Positions 26,781 to 37,021 are shown, counted from the stretch's first letter. The stretch is 64,000 bases of DNA from Pseudomonas sp. FP2196 (GCF_030687715.1 NZ_CP117445.1:2779501-2843500); one strand, 5' to 3'. Made by a program: numbers and translations. Notes: generated by a model not told the origin, from the sequence alone.

Positions 26781-27013
26781 CCAGCCACCGCCGCAGTCAA
26801 TTGACGTCCGCTTTTTTCTCCGGCACCTGAGTGTTTATCGTTGAATCGCTGATCAGGGCACTGATTGAGGACCGCGTGCGCGTTTTGCCACATGCGCAAG
26901 ATTGCGCAAAACCGGAAGGGCTCAGAGAAGACGATGGGTGTCAGGCGGGAAATGCTTGCTCATTCACGCAGCCGCTGGTCGTTCGGTCAGTCGAAGCTTC
27001 CAATCCCCTGAAC

Positions 27014-27092
27014 GTGGCGGAAATAGCTGAAAAGAGGTGGAACCGATCCGAAAAGACAGAATAAAAATCGTAAACCCCAGAAACGACAAAGC
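27014..27092 (+). repeat. Left copy of a 79-bp imperfect direct repeat flanking the sensor-kinase module
   Basis: Aligns with 33009-33087: GCGGAAAT near the start, a 25-bp block with 20 identities (GAAAAG..GGAA..CGATCC), and a final exact 16-mer CCAGAAACGACAAAGC at 27077-27092. It lies in the ~500-bp gap 26781-27282, where I see no convincing gene. Confidence 0.65.
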
Positions 27093-27282
27093 GAAAAGGG
27101 GACGCATTTTTTTATAGAGCAGGCAGTCTGCTATTGGCCATTTGTACACATTTTATTCATTGCTTGATGAAGCCCGCCTACCAATTTCCACCTAGCGATT
27201 ACCGTTTTTCTAGCTACGCTTGCCAGCAAGAATGGCGTAACTGCGCCCGTTCATTAATTGTCTGGCAAGGGAGCCAACATCC

Positions 27283-28440
27283 ATGGACAGCCTGCAGGGC
27301 GTTTATCCATCAGCAACCGTTCTGGTGGTCGATGACACCCCCGACAACCTGATGCTTATCGCCGAGTTGCTCAAGGACAAATATCGGGTCAAGGCAGCCA
27401 ACAGCGGAGAGAAAGCCTTGCGCCTTCTGCAGGCGGCCCCCCTTCCTGACCTGATCCTGCTGGACATCATGATGCCGGGCCTGTCCGGTTATGACGTTGC
27501 CGAGCAGCTCAAGCTTGACGCTCGCACTCGCCATATACCGATCATTTTCCTGACCTCGATGACGGCCACAGAGGACGAAATTCGAGGGTTGAGCCTTGGC
27601 GCTGCGGACTACATCACCAAGCCGATCATCCCCCCGGTGCTGATGGCCAGGGTCGAGACGCAAATCAAGCTCAAGGCCGTTGCCGATTTCCTGCGCAATC
27701 AGAACGAATTTCTCGAGCAGGAAGTGCAACGCCGCACCCGTGAGGTGATCGCGATACAGGATGTCACGATTCACGCCATGGCCTCACTGGCGGAAACCCG
27801 CGACAACGAAACCGGCAACCACATTCGTCGTACCCAGCACTATGTGAAACGGCTGGCTGAACTGTTGCGCAATCACACGCGCTTCCGACACTTTCTAGAC
27901 GAAGACACCATCAAACTGCTCTTCAAATCGGCGCCGCTGCACGATATCGGCAAGATCGGCATCCCCGATCGCATCCTGCTCAAGCCGGGACGGCTCACTC
28001 CGGAAGAGTTCGAGATCATGAAGACCCACACCACACTGGGACGCGATGCCATCCAGCACGCCGAGGATCAGTTGGGCATAGACGTGGATTTCCTTCATCT
28101 GGCCAAGGAAATTGCCTACGGCCATCAAGAAAAGTGGGATGGCAGCGGCTACCCGCAAGGAGTGGCCACCGACGACATCCCGATCAGCGCCCGGTTGATG
28201 GCCGTGGCCGATGTCTACGACGCGTTGATCAGCCGTCGCGTGTACAAGCCCGGCATGTCCCATGAGCAGGCAGTGCAAATCATCCGCGAAGGCCGGGGTT
28301 CGCATTTCGACCCGGACATCTGCGACGCGTTTCTCGCCAATGCGGAGCAGTTCCGGGAAATTGCCGCACGCTTCGCCGACAGTGACCAGGACATGGCCAG
28401 GCAGTTGGCCTTGCATGAGCCGATCGCTGACCATCTCTGA
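27283..28440 (+). CDS. Two-component response regulator with HD-GYP c-di-GMP phosphodiesterase domain
   Basis: A 385-residue protein: receiver domain 1-125 (acidic DD at 17-18, phospho-acceptor Asp61 in LLDIMMPG, Lys in TKP), a short coiled linker, and an HD-GYP domain at about 165-370. The active-site HD is His220-Asp221 (LHDIGKIGIPD) and the GYP motif is 289-291 (WDGSGYPQG), both complete, so cyclic-di-GMP hydrolysis is expected. It is followed 43 bp later by a hybrid histidine kinase, its likely partner. By layout it resembles PA4781-type regulators of P. aeruginosa. Phosphorylation would tune c-di-GMP and hence biofilm or motility. Confidence 0.92.
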   Translation: MDSLQGVYPSATVLVVDDTPDNLMLIAELLKDKYRVKAANSGEKALRLLQAAPLPDLILLDIMMPGLSGYDVAEQLKLDARTRHIPIIFLTSMTATEDEIRGLSLGAADYITKPIIPPVLMARVETQIKLKAVADFLRNQNEFLEQEVQRRTREVIAIQDVTIHAMASLAETRDNETGNHIRRTQHYVKRLAELLRNHTRFRHFLDEDTIKLLFKSAPLHDIGKIGIPDRILLKPGRLTPEEFEIMKTHTTLGRDAIQHAEDQLGIDVDFLHLAKEIAYGHQEKWDGSGYPQGVATDDIPISARLMAVADVYDALISRRVYKPGMSHEQAVQIIREGRGSHFDPDICDAFLANAEQFREIAARFADSDQDMARQLALHEPIADHL

Positions 28441-28483
28441 GCCCTTTGTGCCACCCAGCACTTGCAGTTGAACGAGGCCATTT

Positions 28484-31400
28484 ATGAACAGACTGTTCGA
28501 GCTGCTCGAGCGCCTGTCCCTGCGCAGTAAATTGATTATCGGCTTCGCTGCGTTGATGACATTGATCCTGATACTCGGCGTGCAAAGCCTGCGCACCCAG
28601 TATTCGCTCAGGCATGAAATGCAGCAGTTGTACCAACAGGATCTGGCCGGTATCCAGCATGTGCAGGAAGTTCGGGTGCAACTGCCGCATCTGTTGCTGG
28701 CCATGCAACGCGCGGTCGCGACCAATAACGCCGATATCCGCATCAGCGCCAGAGCGCAGATGGACCGCGCCCATGAGCGTCTCCACGAAGCTTTGGAGCA
28801 GGTGCGACCAACGCTGCGGCGCCAGAGCAGTCTCAATAGCTTGCTGGAATTCGAAGTGGTCCTGCGGCGTCTGCAAAAAGACGGTGACGACGCACTGGAA
28901 CTGGCCGGCAAAGGCTCTCTGGGTCAGGCCTTGACGTTGCTCAACAGCAAGGACTTTCTCGCCTTGGAACAGGGCAGCGACGGGCTGCTCAACCAGATAG
29001 AGAACAACAAGGAAGCCGATATCCACGATACGGCGAAGAACCTCGCTGAGTACGCCCAGCGCAGCAGCACGATCACCTATGTCTTGCTGTTGGGCGGTTC
29101 GACGCTGGCTTTGCTCTTGACCTGGCTGGTCAGTTATTCCATTCGTGTGCCGCTCAACCGCGTCCGCGTGGCGGTTGATGAATTGGCGTCGGGCAAGCTG
29201 GACGGCCAGATACCCCACACCGATCTGCGCAACGAAACCGGCGACCTGGCGCGGGCCATTGCCACGCTGCAGGTGGAGGCTCGTCAACTTGAACGCCAGC
29301 GTTGGGTGAAAGGTCATGCCTCGCTCCTGCAAGTGGATCTGCAACAGGCAGAGACGCCACAGCAGTTGGCCCAGGCTTTTTTCAGCCGCATCGCGCCCCG
29401 CTTGGGCATGTGCCAGGGGGCGCTTTACGTGCTCTATGAAGGCGCGTCACGCCTGCAATTAGTCGGCGGTTACGCGCTGGACAGCAAGCACCCGTTGCCT
29501 GTCGAGCTTGAACTCGGCGAGGGGGTGCTTGGCCAATGCGCACTGGATCGCCAACCCCGCCTGCTTGAAGATCTGCCCGAATCGTTCTGGCACGTGCGCA
29601 CGCAGTTAGGCGCAGCTGCTGCCAGCCATTTGATGGTGCAACCGTTGCTGCGTGGCGAGCGCCTGCTCGGGGTTGTCGAAATGGCGGGGTTCCGGTCGCT
29701 GGAGGAAAACGAAGCGTTGCTTTTGCAAGAAGTCCTGCCGAGGCTCGCCGGGGCCATGGCCATCATGGAACGCAGCGAGGCGGCCCAGGCGCTGCTGCAG
29801 GAAACCCGTCGTCAGGCGGACGAAATGGGCGCACAAACCTTGCTGCTGGAACACCAGGCCAGTGAGTTGGAGGCTCAGCAGGCGGCACTGCGCGCCACCG
29901 AAGCGTGGTATCGCGGCATCATCGAGGCGGCGCCGGACGGCATGCTGGTGCTAGGGGCCGATGGCAACATCCTGATGACCAATCCGCAAATGGACAACCT
30001 GTTTGGCTATGCACCCGGAGAGTTGATTGGCGCCAGCATTGAGCGTCTGGTGCCTCAGGCTGCCCGCGAGCGGCATGTCCGGTTGCGCGACGGTTTCATT
30101 GCCAGCGGCGGAACCCGGCAGATGGGGGGCGATCTGGATGATCTGAGCGGGGTGCGCAAGGACGGCAGTCTGTTCTCTGTGGAAATCGGCCTGTCCCATC
30201 TGCCGCGTCTGGAGGGGCGGGGTGTCTGCGTCTGCGCCTCGGTGCGCGACGTCAGTGATCGCCGGGCGATGGAGGCCCGGCTGCGTACCGCCAGCGATCG
30301 CCTGAACCTGGCGCAAGAGTCCGGTGACATCGGCTTGTTCGACGTTGATCTGGTCACCGGCACAAACTACTGGACACCCCAGCTCGAAACCCTGTTCGGG
30401 CTGGAGCCCGGCGGGTTCGGCGGCACGTTGGCGCACTGGCAGGCGCTGGTGCATCCCGAGGATGTGGCGCGGGTCAGCAGTACGTTTGAAAGTGCCGTGC
30501 AAAGTGATGATGATCGCGTCGAATTCGACTTTCGCATCGTGCGCAAAAACGATGGGCAGGTGCGCACGTTTCGCTCGCTCAACCGGTTTTCACGCACAGC
30601 GGACGGCAAGCCATTGCGCGCAACCGGCATCAACATCGACGTGACGGCATTGGCAGAGGCCAGGGCGACGGCCGAAGAAGCCACTCAGGCCAAGAGCGAG
30701 TTTCTCGCCAACATGAGCCATGAGATCCGCACGCCAATGAACGCAATCATCGGCATGAGCCATCTGGCGCTGCGGACTGAACTGGACAATCGCCAGCGCA
30801 ACTACATAGAAAAGGTACACCGTTCGGCGGAGAACCTGCTGGGGATCATCAACGACATCCTCGACTTCTCCAAGATCGAGGCCGGCCGGATGAGCCTTGA
30901 ACAGGTGCCTTTCCGTCTGGAAGACGTGCTCGACAGCTTCGCCGCCATGATTGGCCTGAAGACCGAGGGCAAGGGCCTGGAGTTGCTGTTCCAGATCCCG
31001 TCCGACTTGCCCACGGCCCTGCTCGGCGATCCCCTGCGATTGGGGCAGGTGCTGATCAACCTCGGCAACAACGCGACCAAGTTCACCGAGCACGGCGACA
31101 TCGTCGTCGGTGTGGAAGAAATCGGCACGCACACCGATAGCGTGCAGCTGCATTTCTGGGTGCGCGACACCGGCATCGGCATGACCGTCGAACAGTGTTC
31201 ACGTATGTTCCAGTCATTCAGTCAGGCGGACACTTCGATCACTCGCAAGTACGGCGGCACCGGGTTGGGACTGTCGATCTCGAAGACGCTGGTAGAACTG
31301 ATGGCCGGCCGGATCTGGGTCGAGAGCGAGCCGGGCGTTGGCTCCACGTTCCATTTCCAGGTACAGCTCGGCGTGCAGCAAGACGTTCAGCCGCGTCGTA

Positions 31401-32863
31401 TGTTCAAGGCGGGCGAACTGTCAGGGATGCGCGTGCTGGTCGTGGATGACAACGCAAGTGCCCGTGAAATCCTCTCGGGCATGGCGCGCAGTTTTGGCCT
31501 GGAAGTGGATGTCGCGCAGAGCGGCAGTCTGGCGCTGCGCATGTTGGCCGACGCCGAGCAAAAGGCGCTGCCTTACGATTTGGTCTTGATGGACTGGCGG
31601 ATGCCCGGCATGGATGGCATGGAAGCCGTGAGCAGAATGCATTCTGCCAGCCTGATGCATACACCGTCGGTCATCATGGTCACCGCGTTTGGCCGCGAAG
31701 AGGCGCGCGAGGAAGCCGAGCGCCAGGGCATCCGCCTGCCGGTGGTGCTGACCAAACCGGTCACACCGTCCGCTCTCCTCGAAGCCATTGGTGGGGTGCT
31801 GGGCAAAGGGCTGCTGGGCGATTCCCGGGCCGGCGAGCGCTCCCAACACAATGCCAGTACCCTCGCCAGCCTTAATGGCGCGCGGTTGCTGCTGGTGGAA
31901 GACAACGAGCTGAATCGGGAACTGGCCTGCGAACTGCTGGAGAGTGTCGGAATCAGCCTGCGATTGGCGTGGCACGGCCAAGAGGCCCTGGACATCCTCG
32001 CCGAGGATACGAACTTCGATGGCGTGCTGATGGATTGCCAGATGCCGGTGCTGGACGGCTACTCCGCCACCCGGCGGATTCGCCAGCAGCCGCGCTTCAA
32101 CGCCTTGCCGGTGATCGCCATGACCGCCAACGCCATGGAGGGTGACCGCGAGAAAGCGCTGAGCAGTGGCATGAACGACCACATCTCCAAGCCACTCAAC
32201 GTCGAGGCCATGTTCGCCACCCTGGCGAAATGGATCAAGCCACGGCCGGCCCAAGCATCGCTGAATGCAGGCCCGCCAGATGGGATGCCTGATCGTCTCG
32301 AAGGCATTGAAATGGAGGCCGGCCTCACCACTTGCATGGGCCGTCGTGATCTCTATTTACGCTTGCTCTGCAAGTTTCGCGACACGCAGGCAGGCTTTGC
32401 CGAGCAATTCCAGGCCGCACTGTTCGATCCGGATGCTGGCGCCGCCGGACGGCTGGCGCACAGTTTGCGCGGCACCGCCGGCAACATCGGCGCCAAGGCA
32501 GTGGCGCAGGCCTGCGCTTTGCTGGAGCAGGCCTGCCAGGACGGCGAACCGGCTGCGATGCTGCAAGCGCTAGCGATACAGGTCGAGCTTTGCTTGCTCC
32601 CGACCTTGGCGGCTCTGGCCGACCTCAACATAGACGCACCGGCCGCCACAGAGGATGACCTGCTGGACGACGCGGCATTCAGCGAGCAACTGAACAGGCT
32701 CATGGGTCTTTTGGACGAAGGTGACACGGCGGCGCTGGACGCGCTTGCAGAACTGCGCAACATGCCACTTGATCCGGCGTTGGCAGAACGCCTGGCATTG
32801 GTCGCGGTGCAGGTGGAACTCTTCGACTTTGATCGTGCCTTGAAGCTTCTGCAGGATGAATAA
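28484..32863 (+). CDS. Hybrid sensor histidine kinase (TM-HAMP-GAF-PAS-PAS-HK-REC-REC-HPt)
   Basis: A 1459-residue membrane kinase. TM1 is at about 14-38 and TM2 about 202-222, enclosing a helical periplasmic sensor. Next come HAMP (about 222-275), GAF (about 285-425), a coiled coil, PAS 1 (about 475-600), PAS 2 (about 610-725), HisKA with His746 in [11 protein letters not shown], and an ATPase domain ([15 protein letters not shown]). Two receivers follow (Asp1037 in LMDWRMPG, Asp1184 in LMDCQMPV) and a C-terminal HPt with His1326 in [11 protein letters not shown]. All phosphorelay residues are present. The neighbouring HD-GYP regulator is the likely output. The input signal is unknown; the GAF and PAS domains could sense ligands or redox. 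Confidence 0.93.
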   Translation: MNRLFELLERLSLRSKLIIGFAALMTLILILGVQSLRTQYSLRHEMQQLYQQDLAGIQHVQEVRVQLPHLLLAMQRAVATNNADIRISARAQMDRAHERLHEALEQVRPTLRRQSSLNSLLEFEVVLRRLQKDGDDALELAGKGSLGQALTLLNSKDFLALEQGSDGLLNQIENNKEADIHDTAKNLAEYAQRSSTITYVLLLGGSTLALLLTWLVSYSIRVPLNRVRVAVDELASGKLDGQIPHTDLRNETGDLARAIATLQVEARQLERQRWVKGHASLLQVDLQQAETPQQLAQAFFSRIAPRLGMCQGALYVLYEGASRLQLVGGYALDSKHPLPVELELGEGVLGQCALDRQPRLLEDLPESFWHVRTQLGAAAASHLMVQPLLRGERLLGVVEMAGFRSLEENEALLLQEVLPRLAGAMAIMERSEAAQALLQETRRQADEMGAQTLLLEHQASELEAQQAALRATEAWYRGIIEAAPDGMLVLGADGNILMTNPQMDNLFGYAPGELIGASIERLVPQAARERHVRLRDGFIASGGTRQMGGDLDDLSGVRKDGSLFSVEIGLSHLPRLEGRGVCVCASVRDVSDRRAMEARLRTASDRLNLAQESGDIGLFDVDLVTGTNYWTPQLETLFGLEPGGFGGTLAHWQALVHPEDVARVSSTFESAVQSDDDRVEFDFRIVRKNDGQVRTFRSLNRFSRTADGKPLRATGINIDVTALAEARATAEEATQAKSEFLANMSHEIRTPMNAIIGMSHLALRTELDNRQRNYIEKVHRSAENLLGIINDILDFSKIEAGRMSLEQVPFRLEDVLDSFAAMIGLKTEGKGLELLFQIPSDLPTALLGDPLRLGQVLINLGNNATKFTEHGDIVVGVEEIGTHTDSVQLHFWVRDTGIGMTVEQCSRMFQSFSQADTSITRKYGGTGLGLSISKTLVELMAGRIWVESEPGVGSTFHFQVQLGVQQDVQPRRMFKAGELSGMRVLVVDDNASAREILSGMARSFGLEVDVAQSGSLALRMLADAEQKALPYDLVLMDWRMPGMDGMEAVSRMHSASLMHTPSVIMVTAFGREEAREEAERQGIRLPVVLTKPVTPSALLEAIGGVLGKGLLGDSRAGERSQHNASTLASLNGARLLLVEDNELNRELACELLESVGISLRLAWHGQEALDILAEDTNFDGVLMDCQMPVLDGYSATRRIRQQPRFNALPVIAMTANAMEGDREKALSSGMNDHISKPLNVEAMFATLAKWIKPRPAQASLNAGPPDGMPDRLEGIEMEAGLTTCMGRRDLYLRLLCKFRDTQAGFAEQFQAALFDPDAGAAGRLAHSLRGTAGNIGAKAVAQACALLEQACQDGEPAAMLQALAIQVELCLLPTLAALADLNIDAPAATEDDLLDDAAFSEQLNRLMGLLDEGDTAALDALAELRNMPLDPALAERLALVAVQVELFDFDRALKLLQDE

Positions 32864-33008
32864 GTTGAGGTAATGAGGTGGCTGCTGACCCTTCCTGCAG
32901 CTGACCTCTACTGGCCGAAAGCTGCCAACCGACCGCATTCAACGCAACAACAAGCTCTGCTTGGTGTGATTTGACTAGCGCAAATCCAGCGGTGTCAGAA
33001 GGGCAGGG

Positions 33009-33087
33009 GTGCGGAAATGGCCGAAAAGATGCGGAAACGATCCATAGGGAGAGGAGCAAATTTCACGAATGCCAGAAACGACAAAGC
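33009..33087 (+). repeat. Right copy of the 79-bp direct repeat, abutting the tRNA-Ser terminator
   Basis: See the left copy at 27014-27092. This copy contains GTGCGGAAAT and AGATGCGGAAACGATCC, then the shared 16-mer CCAGAAACGACAAAGC at 33072-33087, whose last part is one arm of the tRNA-Ser terminator. The intervening 5.9 kb holds the HD-GYP and hybrid kinase genes. Confidence 0.65.
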
Positions 33088-33111
33088 CCTGAATAATCAG
33101 GGCTTTGTCGT
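33078..33111 (-). terminator. Terminator of tRNA-Ser
   Basis: A 15-bp perfect inverted repeat (arms ACGACAAAGCCCTGA and its complement, ATAA between them) just 3' of the tRNA on the minus strand, followed by a modest T-rich tract. Confidence 0.8.
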
Positions 33112-33119
33112 ACATAAGA

Positions 33120-33207
33120 TGGCGGAGGCGATGGGATTCGAACTCATGGACCTGTTACAGTCGACGGTTTTCAAGACCGTTGCCTTAAACCACTCGGCCA
33201 CACCTCC
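33120..33207 (-). tRNA. tRNA-Ser (anticodon TGA)
   Basis: An 88-base class-II tRNA with encoded CCA. The acceptor is GGAGGTG / CGCCTCC, the anticodon arm CGGTC-TTGAAAA-CCG with TGA, and a long variable arm (CGACTGTAACAGGTC region) precedes the GTTCGAATCCC T-arm. tRNA-Ser genes are common integration sites, relevant to the repeat just 3' of it. Confidence 0.97.
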
Positions 33208-33329
33208 GTTGCGTTGCGGGCGCCATAATACCTGAATGAAACACACTGTCAAACTCTCTGCATGGCTTGTTACAGAGCGTCTGTTATGATCTTTGCGACT
33301 GAACGTTTCAAACCAACAGGAGTGTCGCC

Positions 33330-34001
33330 ATGCGCGAACAGGATTACGCAGTTAATAACGGCGTGCAGGCTGAGCAGCTAGAGGTTAGCCGCGTCCTGCG
33401 CAACACATACGGTCTACTGGCTCTCACCCTCGCATTCAGTGGCGTGATGGCTTTCGTGGCTCAGCAGATGCGTGTTGGCTACCCGAACATTTTCGTGGTG
33501 CTGATCGGCTTCTACGGGCTGTTCTTCCTCACCAACAAACTCCGTGATTCCGCGTGGGGCCTGGTGTCGGCGTTTGCCCTGACTGGTTTCATGGGTTTCC
33601 TGCTCGGCCCGATCCTCAACCGTTACCTGGGCATGCAGGGCGGCGCTGAAGTGGTCAGCTCCGCGTTCGCGATGACGGCACTGGTGTTCGGTGGTCTGTC
33701 GGCCTATGTGCTGATCACCCGTAAGGACATGAGCTTCCTGGGTGGTTTCATCACCGCCGGTTTCTTCGTCCTGCTGGGTGCAACGCTGGCGAGCTTCTTC
33801 TTCCAGATCAGCGGCCTGCAACTGGCGATCAGCGCAGGTTTCGTGCTGTTCTCGTCGGTCTGCATCCTGTTCCAGACCAGCGCCATCATTCACGGCGGCG
33901 AGCGTAACTACATCATGGCGACCATCAGCCTGTATGTATCGATCTACAACCTGTTCGTCAGCTTGTTGCAGATCTTTGGCATCATGAGCCGCGACGACTG
34001 A
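33330..34001 (+). CDS. yccA: Bax inhibitor-1 family protein YccA (FtsH modulator)
   Basis: A 223-residue inner-membrane protein with seven predicted helices after a short cytoplasmic N-terminus (MREQDYAVNN). It ends with 'YIMATISLYVSIYNLFVSLLQ', the conserved BI-1/YccA end. YccA is a substrate and inhibitor of the membrane protease FtsH and protects the Sec translocon. AGGAG lies before the ATG. It is monocistronic, closed by the terminator at 34022-34046. Length and sequence are typical of the Pseudomonas protein. Confidence 0.93.
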   Translation: MREQDYAVNNGVQAEQLEVSRVLRNTYGLLALTLAFSGVMAFVAQQMRVGYPNIFVVLIGFYGLFFLTNKLRDSAWGLVSAFALTGFMGFLLGPILNRYLGMQGGAEVVSSAFAMTALVFGGLSAYVLITRKDMSFLGGFITAGFFVLLGATLASFFFQISGLQLAISAGFVLFSSVCILFQTSAIIHGGERNYIMATISLYVSIYNLFVSLLQIFGIMSRDD

Positions 34002-34021
34002 TTGCAGTCGGTGAAATAACG

Positions 34022-34046
34022 AAAAACCCGCCTAGGCGGGTTTTTT
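34022..34046 (+). terminator. Rho-independent terminator of yccA
   Basis: AAAAACCCGCC / GGCGGGTTTTT stem with a TA loop and T-run, 21 bases after the stop codon. The symmetric A/T flanks allow bidirectional action with the convergent lipoprotein gene. Confidence 0.93.
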
Positions 34047-34066
34047 GTTGTCTGCAGAAATGCGGG

Positions 34067-34393
34067 TCAATTGATCACGATACTGCCATCGGCCTGTTGC
34101 TTGTAGATCGTATAAGGCAACAGCAACGTGTCGAGCACCCCTGACAATGCAGCATCTACCAGTACGCCGGGTGTTGCGTTGTCGTAATTGAACGCATCGA
34201 CATCATCCGGCCGCTCTGCGTGCAGCAAGCAGAAGTCGTAGGTCACGCCGCTATAGATTCGCGGAACAGCGCCGCAATGGGATTTTTTCTCTTTCAGGTA
34301 GGCCGCCGCGTCCTGATCGCTATGCACCACCGTCTGCACCGTCCCACACCCGCCAAGCATCAAAGCTGCCAGGATCACTGCCTGAATTCTCAT
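34067..34393 (-). CDS. YceK/YidQ-like lipoprotein
   Basis: A 108-residue lipoprotein. The signal peptide MRIQAVILAALMLGGC ends in a clear lipobox (LGGC). The mature part contains the YceK/YidQ pattern: RIYSGVTYD..., then ALSGVLDTLLLPYTIYKQ, where a conserved S-x-x-x-D-T-x-x-L-P-x-T segment is the family hallmark. Function is unknown; predicted outer-membrane or periplasmic attachment. The start at 34393 is used because upstream sequence is Arg-rich and not signal-like. Confidence 0.82.
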   Translation of the reverse strand: MRIQAVILAALMLGGCGTVQTVVHSDQDAAAYLKEKKSHCGAVPRIYSGVTYDFCLLHAERPDDVDAFNYDNATPGVLVDAALSGVLDTLLLPYTIYKQQADGSIVIN

Positions 34394-34450
34394 ACCGCCA
34401 ATCCTTCGCCGGAAAAACCCTAATCTACGCCGAAAGCGCAGAAAAAACAC

Positions 34451-34888
34451 TTATTCCATCGGCGGCAAACGGCGCTTGACCGGGGTTTTCTTGACGATTG
34501 CGGTATTGGTTTCGGCCAAGGTATTGAGGCGGTCGAGCAGGGTGTCCAGCTGTTCCATCGAGCGCACGTGCAGGCGTGCGATAAAACAGTCCTCGCCGGT
34601 AACCTTGTCGCACTCGGTGAATTCCGGGATCGACAGGATCTGCCGCTCCACCTCCTGCAATTGCCCCGGCAGCGGCCGTACCCTGACGATCGCCTGCAAT
34701 TGATAGCCGAAGCACTTGGGGTCGATCTCGACGGTGTAGCCCTTGAGCACACCGCGTTCCTCCAGTCTGCGCAAACGCTCGGCCACGCTCGGCGACGACA
34801 ATCCGCTGATTTGAGCCAGCGCCTTGAGCGAGCGCCGCGAATCCTCCATCAAGGCGCTGATGAGGATCTGGTCGATATCGTCGGTCAT
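34451..34888 (-). CDS. Lrp/AsnC family transcriptional regulator
   Basis: A 145-residue protein with N-terminal HTH (about 3-60: 'ISGLSSPSVAERLRRLEERGVLKGY') and a C-terminal RAM effector domain ('GEDCFIARLHVRSMEQLDTLL'). The ATG at 34888 follows GGGAG. It is divergent from an EamA exporter with 146 bp between them; Lrp-type regulators often control amino-acid exporters placed this way. The effector is probably an amino acid, which one is not evident. Confidence 0.92.
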   Translation of the reverse strand: MTDDIDQILISALMEDSRRSLKALAQISGLSSPSVAERLRRLEERGVLKGYTVEIDPKCFGYQLQAIVRVRPLPGQLQEVERQILSIPEFTECDKVTGEDCFIARLHVRSMEQLDTLLDRLNTLAETNTAIVKKTPVKRRLPPME

Positions 34889-35034
34889 GAACAAACTCCC
34901 GCATTAGGCGATTGGTGAAAACTACCCTCGATAAAAAAGGTAGAAAGCAAGTTTAGCCTGCTTTCTGCGCTGGAGTGCTCGCGTGCCGGCTTGGCATACT
35001 TTTGCCACGCTTCTATCAAACGCTGAGGACATTG

Positions 35035-35931
35035 ATGATGGACAACACACTGCGTCGCGGCTCATTTGAAATGACCGCTGCCATGCTGATATCCGGGACG
35101 ATCGGCTGGTTTGTACTGGTATCCGGGCAACCGGTGCTGGACGTGGTGTTCTGGCGCTGCGTGTTCGGTGCCGGCACCTTGCTGCTGATCTGCGCCGCAT
35201 TCGGCTTTCTGCGCCCGGGTATTCTGACCCGCACGACATTTTTGCTGGCCGTGCTTAGTGGCGTGGCGATTGTCGGCAACTGGGTGCTGTTGTTCGCCTC
35301 GTACTCCCGGGCTTCGATCGCCATTGGCACGGCGGTATACAACGTGCAGCCGTTCATGCTGGTCGGTTTGGCGGCGCTGTTTCTCGGCGAGAAGATCACC
35401 GTGCAGAAGCTGTTCTGGCTGGCGATTTCATTTTTGGGGATGTTGGCGATCGTCAGTGCCCATGGCCAGCAAGGTGAGGGCGGAAACGACTATCTGGTGG
35501 GTATTGCCCTGGCGTTGGGCGCGGCGTTTCTCTATGCGATTGCGGCGCTGATCATCAAGCGCCTGACTGGCACTCCACCGCATCTGATCGCGTTGATTCA
35601 GGTCTGCACCGGCGTGCTGTTGCTTGCGCCGTTCGCGCATTTTTCCGCACTGCCACAGGCGCCGAGCGAGTGGGGCAGTCTGGTCACGTTGGGCATCGTC
35701 CACACCGGCCTGATGTACGTCCTGCTGTACGGCGCGATCCAGAAGCTGCCGACGGCATTGACTGGCGCACTGTCCTTCATTTACCCGATTGCCGCGATCT
35801 TCGTCGACTGGTTCGCCTTCGGTCATCGCCTGGAAATCCTGCAATGGGTTGGCGTTGCGGCGATTCTGCTGGCGGCGGCCGGCATGCAACAGGGCTGGGG
35901 TTTCAAGGCACGGCGGCTGGCCGCGCAGTAA
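35035..35931 (+). CDS. EamA/DMT family exporter
   Basis: A 298-residue inner-membrane protein with ten predicted helices in two EamA halves (about 10-140 and 150-285; 'FWRCVFGAGTLLL', 'YNVQPFMLVGLAALFLGE', 'LSFIYPIAAIFVDWFAFGH'). GAGG precedes the tandem ATGs at 35035/35038. DMT members export amino acids and other metabolites. It is divergent from an Lrp-type gene, suggesting amino-acid-responsive export. Confidence 0.9.
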   Translation: MMDNTLRRGSFEMTAAMLISGTIGWFVLVSGQPVLDVVFWRCVFGAGTLLLICAAFGFLRPGILTRTTFLLAVLSGVAIVGNWVLLFASYSRASIAIGTAVYNVQPFMLVGLAALFLGEKITVQKLFWLAISFLGMLAIVSAHGQQGEGGNDYLVGIALALGAAFLYAIAALIIKRLTGTPPHLIALIQVCTGVLLLAPFAHFSALPQAPSEWGSLVTLGIVHTGLMYVLLYGAIQKLPTALTGALSFIYPIAAIFVDWFAFGHRLEILQWVGVAAILLAAAGMQQGWGFKARRLAAQ

Positions 35932-35934
35932 ACC

Positions 35935-36972
35935 TCAGATGTTCCAGCGCGGTGCGGTTTTTGCCAGGCGCTGGCGCATCTCGCCGATGTTCGCGGCGAG
36001 TTGTCGGGTCAACAAACGATAGCCATCGAGCGCGCTGTAGACAGGTGCGTCAAGGCTGGTCTCGTGCAGCTCCAATGGCCGATCCAATCGCTGCGCCGCG
36101 CCAGATTTCAGGGCACGGGCCATGCCGATCAACTGCACGCGAATGACCCGATGCTCGGCCTTCAGCGCCGATTGCAGATGAGCCATGGCTTCTGGATCGT
36201 TGGCATCCGGGCGAGTGTTACCGAGGATCTCCAGTGTGCTGATGCACATGCGCAGGTTGCGCTGGATGGCATCGAGTTCGGTCATGGAGATTTTCACTTC
36301 CTTGGACACCGACGGCATCAGCGAGCGCAATTGCACCATCACTGCGCCCAGGCGCCCCATCAATTTCAGATGTTCATCAGCAGCGACGGGTTGGCCGCTG
36401 ATGATTCGTCCGTACACCGTGGCGCAGTCGCGCAAGGCATCGGCGAGGTTGTAGCGCCACGAGTACACCGCGTACAGCGGCAGCGCGAAGGAGAAGGCCA
36501 ATGCGAGTGCAATGCCGATCAGAATATCCACCCCACGCCACAAGCCATCGGTGATCGGGTTGTCGCCATGCCCGGCGACAATGAATACGGTGATCGCCGA
36601 AAGCAGGGCGGTGTAGCCGCCCTTGCCAATGGCGTGATAGGAGAAAAAGCCGCAGACCACGGCCATGGCGAAGTAGGTCAGCCACGGCATGCCGAGCCAC
36701 GCCTGCTGCGCCACCAGCAATAATCCGACGCCGGCACCGATCAAGGTGCCAGTGGCGCGTTCGGCGGCTTTTTTGCCGATGTTGCCGTGGTGCTGCAATC
36801 CGCCGATCACTACCAGCATAGTCACCGACGCCCACTCGCCGTGGGGCAGGTTGATGCCGGTGGTCAGCAGAATCGTTGCCAGCAACCCCAATGCCACCCG
36901 CACCGCGTGGATCAATCGGGCGTGTCGGTAGCGCCGGTACGGGTCCAGCAGCGGACGCAGGATCCGGCGCAA
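35935..36972 (-). CDS. FUSC-family membrane protein (YccS-like)
   Basis: A FUSC-type protein: six N-terminal helices (about 25-165, 'GEWASVTMLVVIGGLQHHGNIGKKAAERATGTLIGAGVG'-type signature) and a soluble helical C-terminal half. Family members export aromatic acids or similar toxic solutes. The annotated TTG start at 36972 has no ribosome site. An in-frame CTG at 37008 has GAGGG 7 bases upstream, begins after the aldehyde dehydrogenase stop and extends the protein by 12 residues, so it may be the true start. Probably cotranscribed with the dehydrogenase 49 bp upstream. Confidence 0.87.
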   Translation of the reverse strand: MRRILRPLLDPYRRYRHARLIHAVRVALGLLATILLTTGINLPHGEWASVTMLVVIGGLQHHGNIGKKAAERATGTLIGAGVGLLLVAQQAWLGMPWLTYFAMAVVCGFFSYHAIGKGGYTALLSAITVFIVAGHGDNPITDGLWRGVDILIGIALALAFSFALPLYAVYSWRYNLADALRDCATVYGRIISGQPVAADEHLKLMGRLGAVMVQLRSLMPSVSKEVKISMTELDAIQRNLRMCISTLEILGNTRPDANDPEAMAHLQSALKAEHRVIRVQLIGMARALKSGAAQRLDRPLELHETSLDAPVYSALDGYRLLTRQLAANIGEMRQRLAKTAPRWNI

Positions 36973-37021
36973 CAGCGGTGGCAGTCGGTGGGAGCTGAAC
37001 GTACTCAGTGCAAGGCCCTCG

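Noticed and set aside
26831..27064. A 77-codon frame in the gap before the HD-GYP gene
   Set aside because: No ribosome site, low-complexity product, and it runs into the degenerate repeat.
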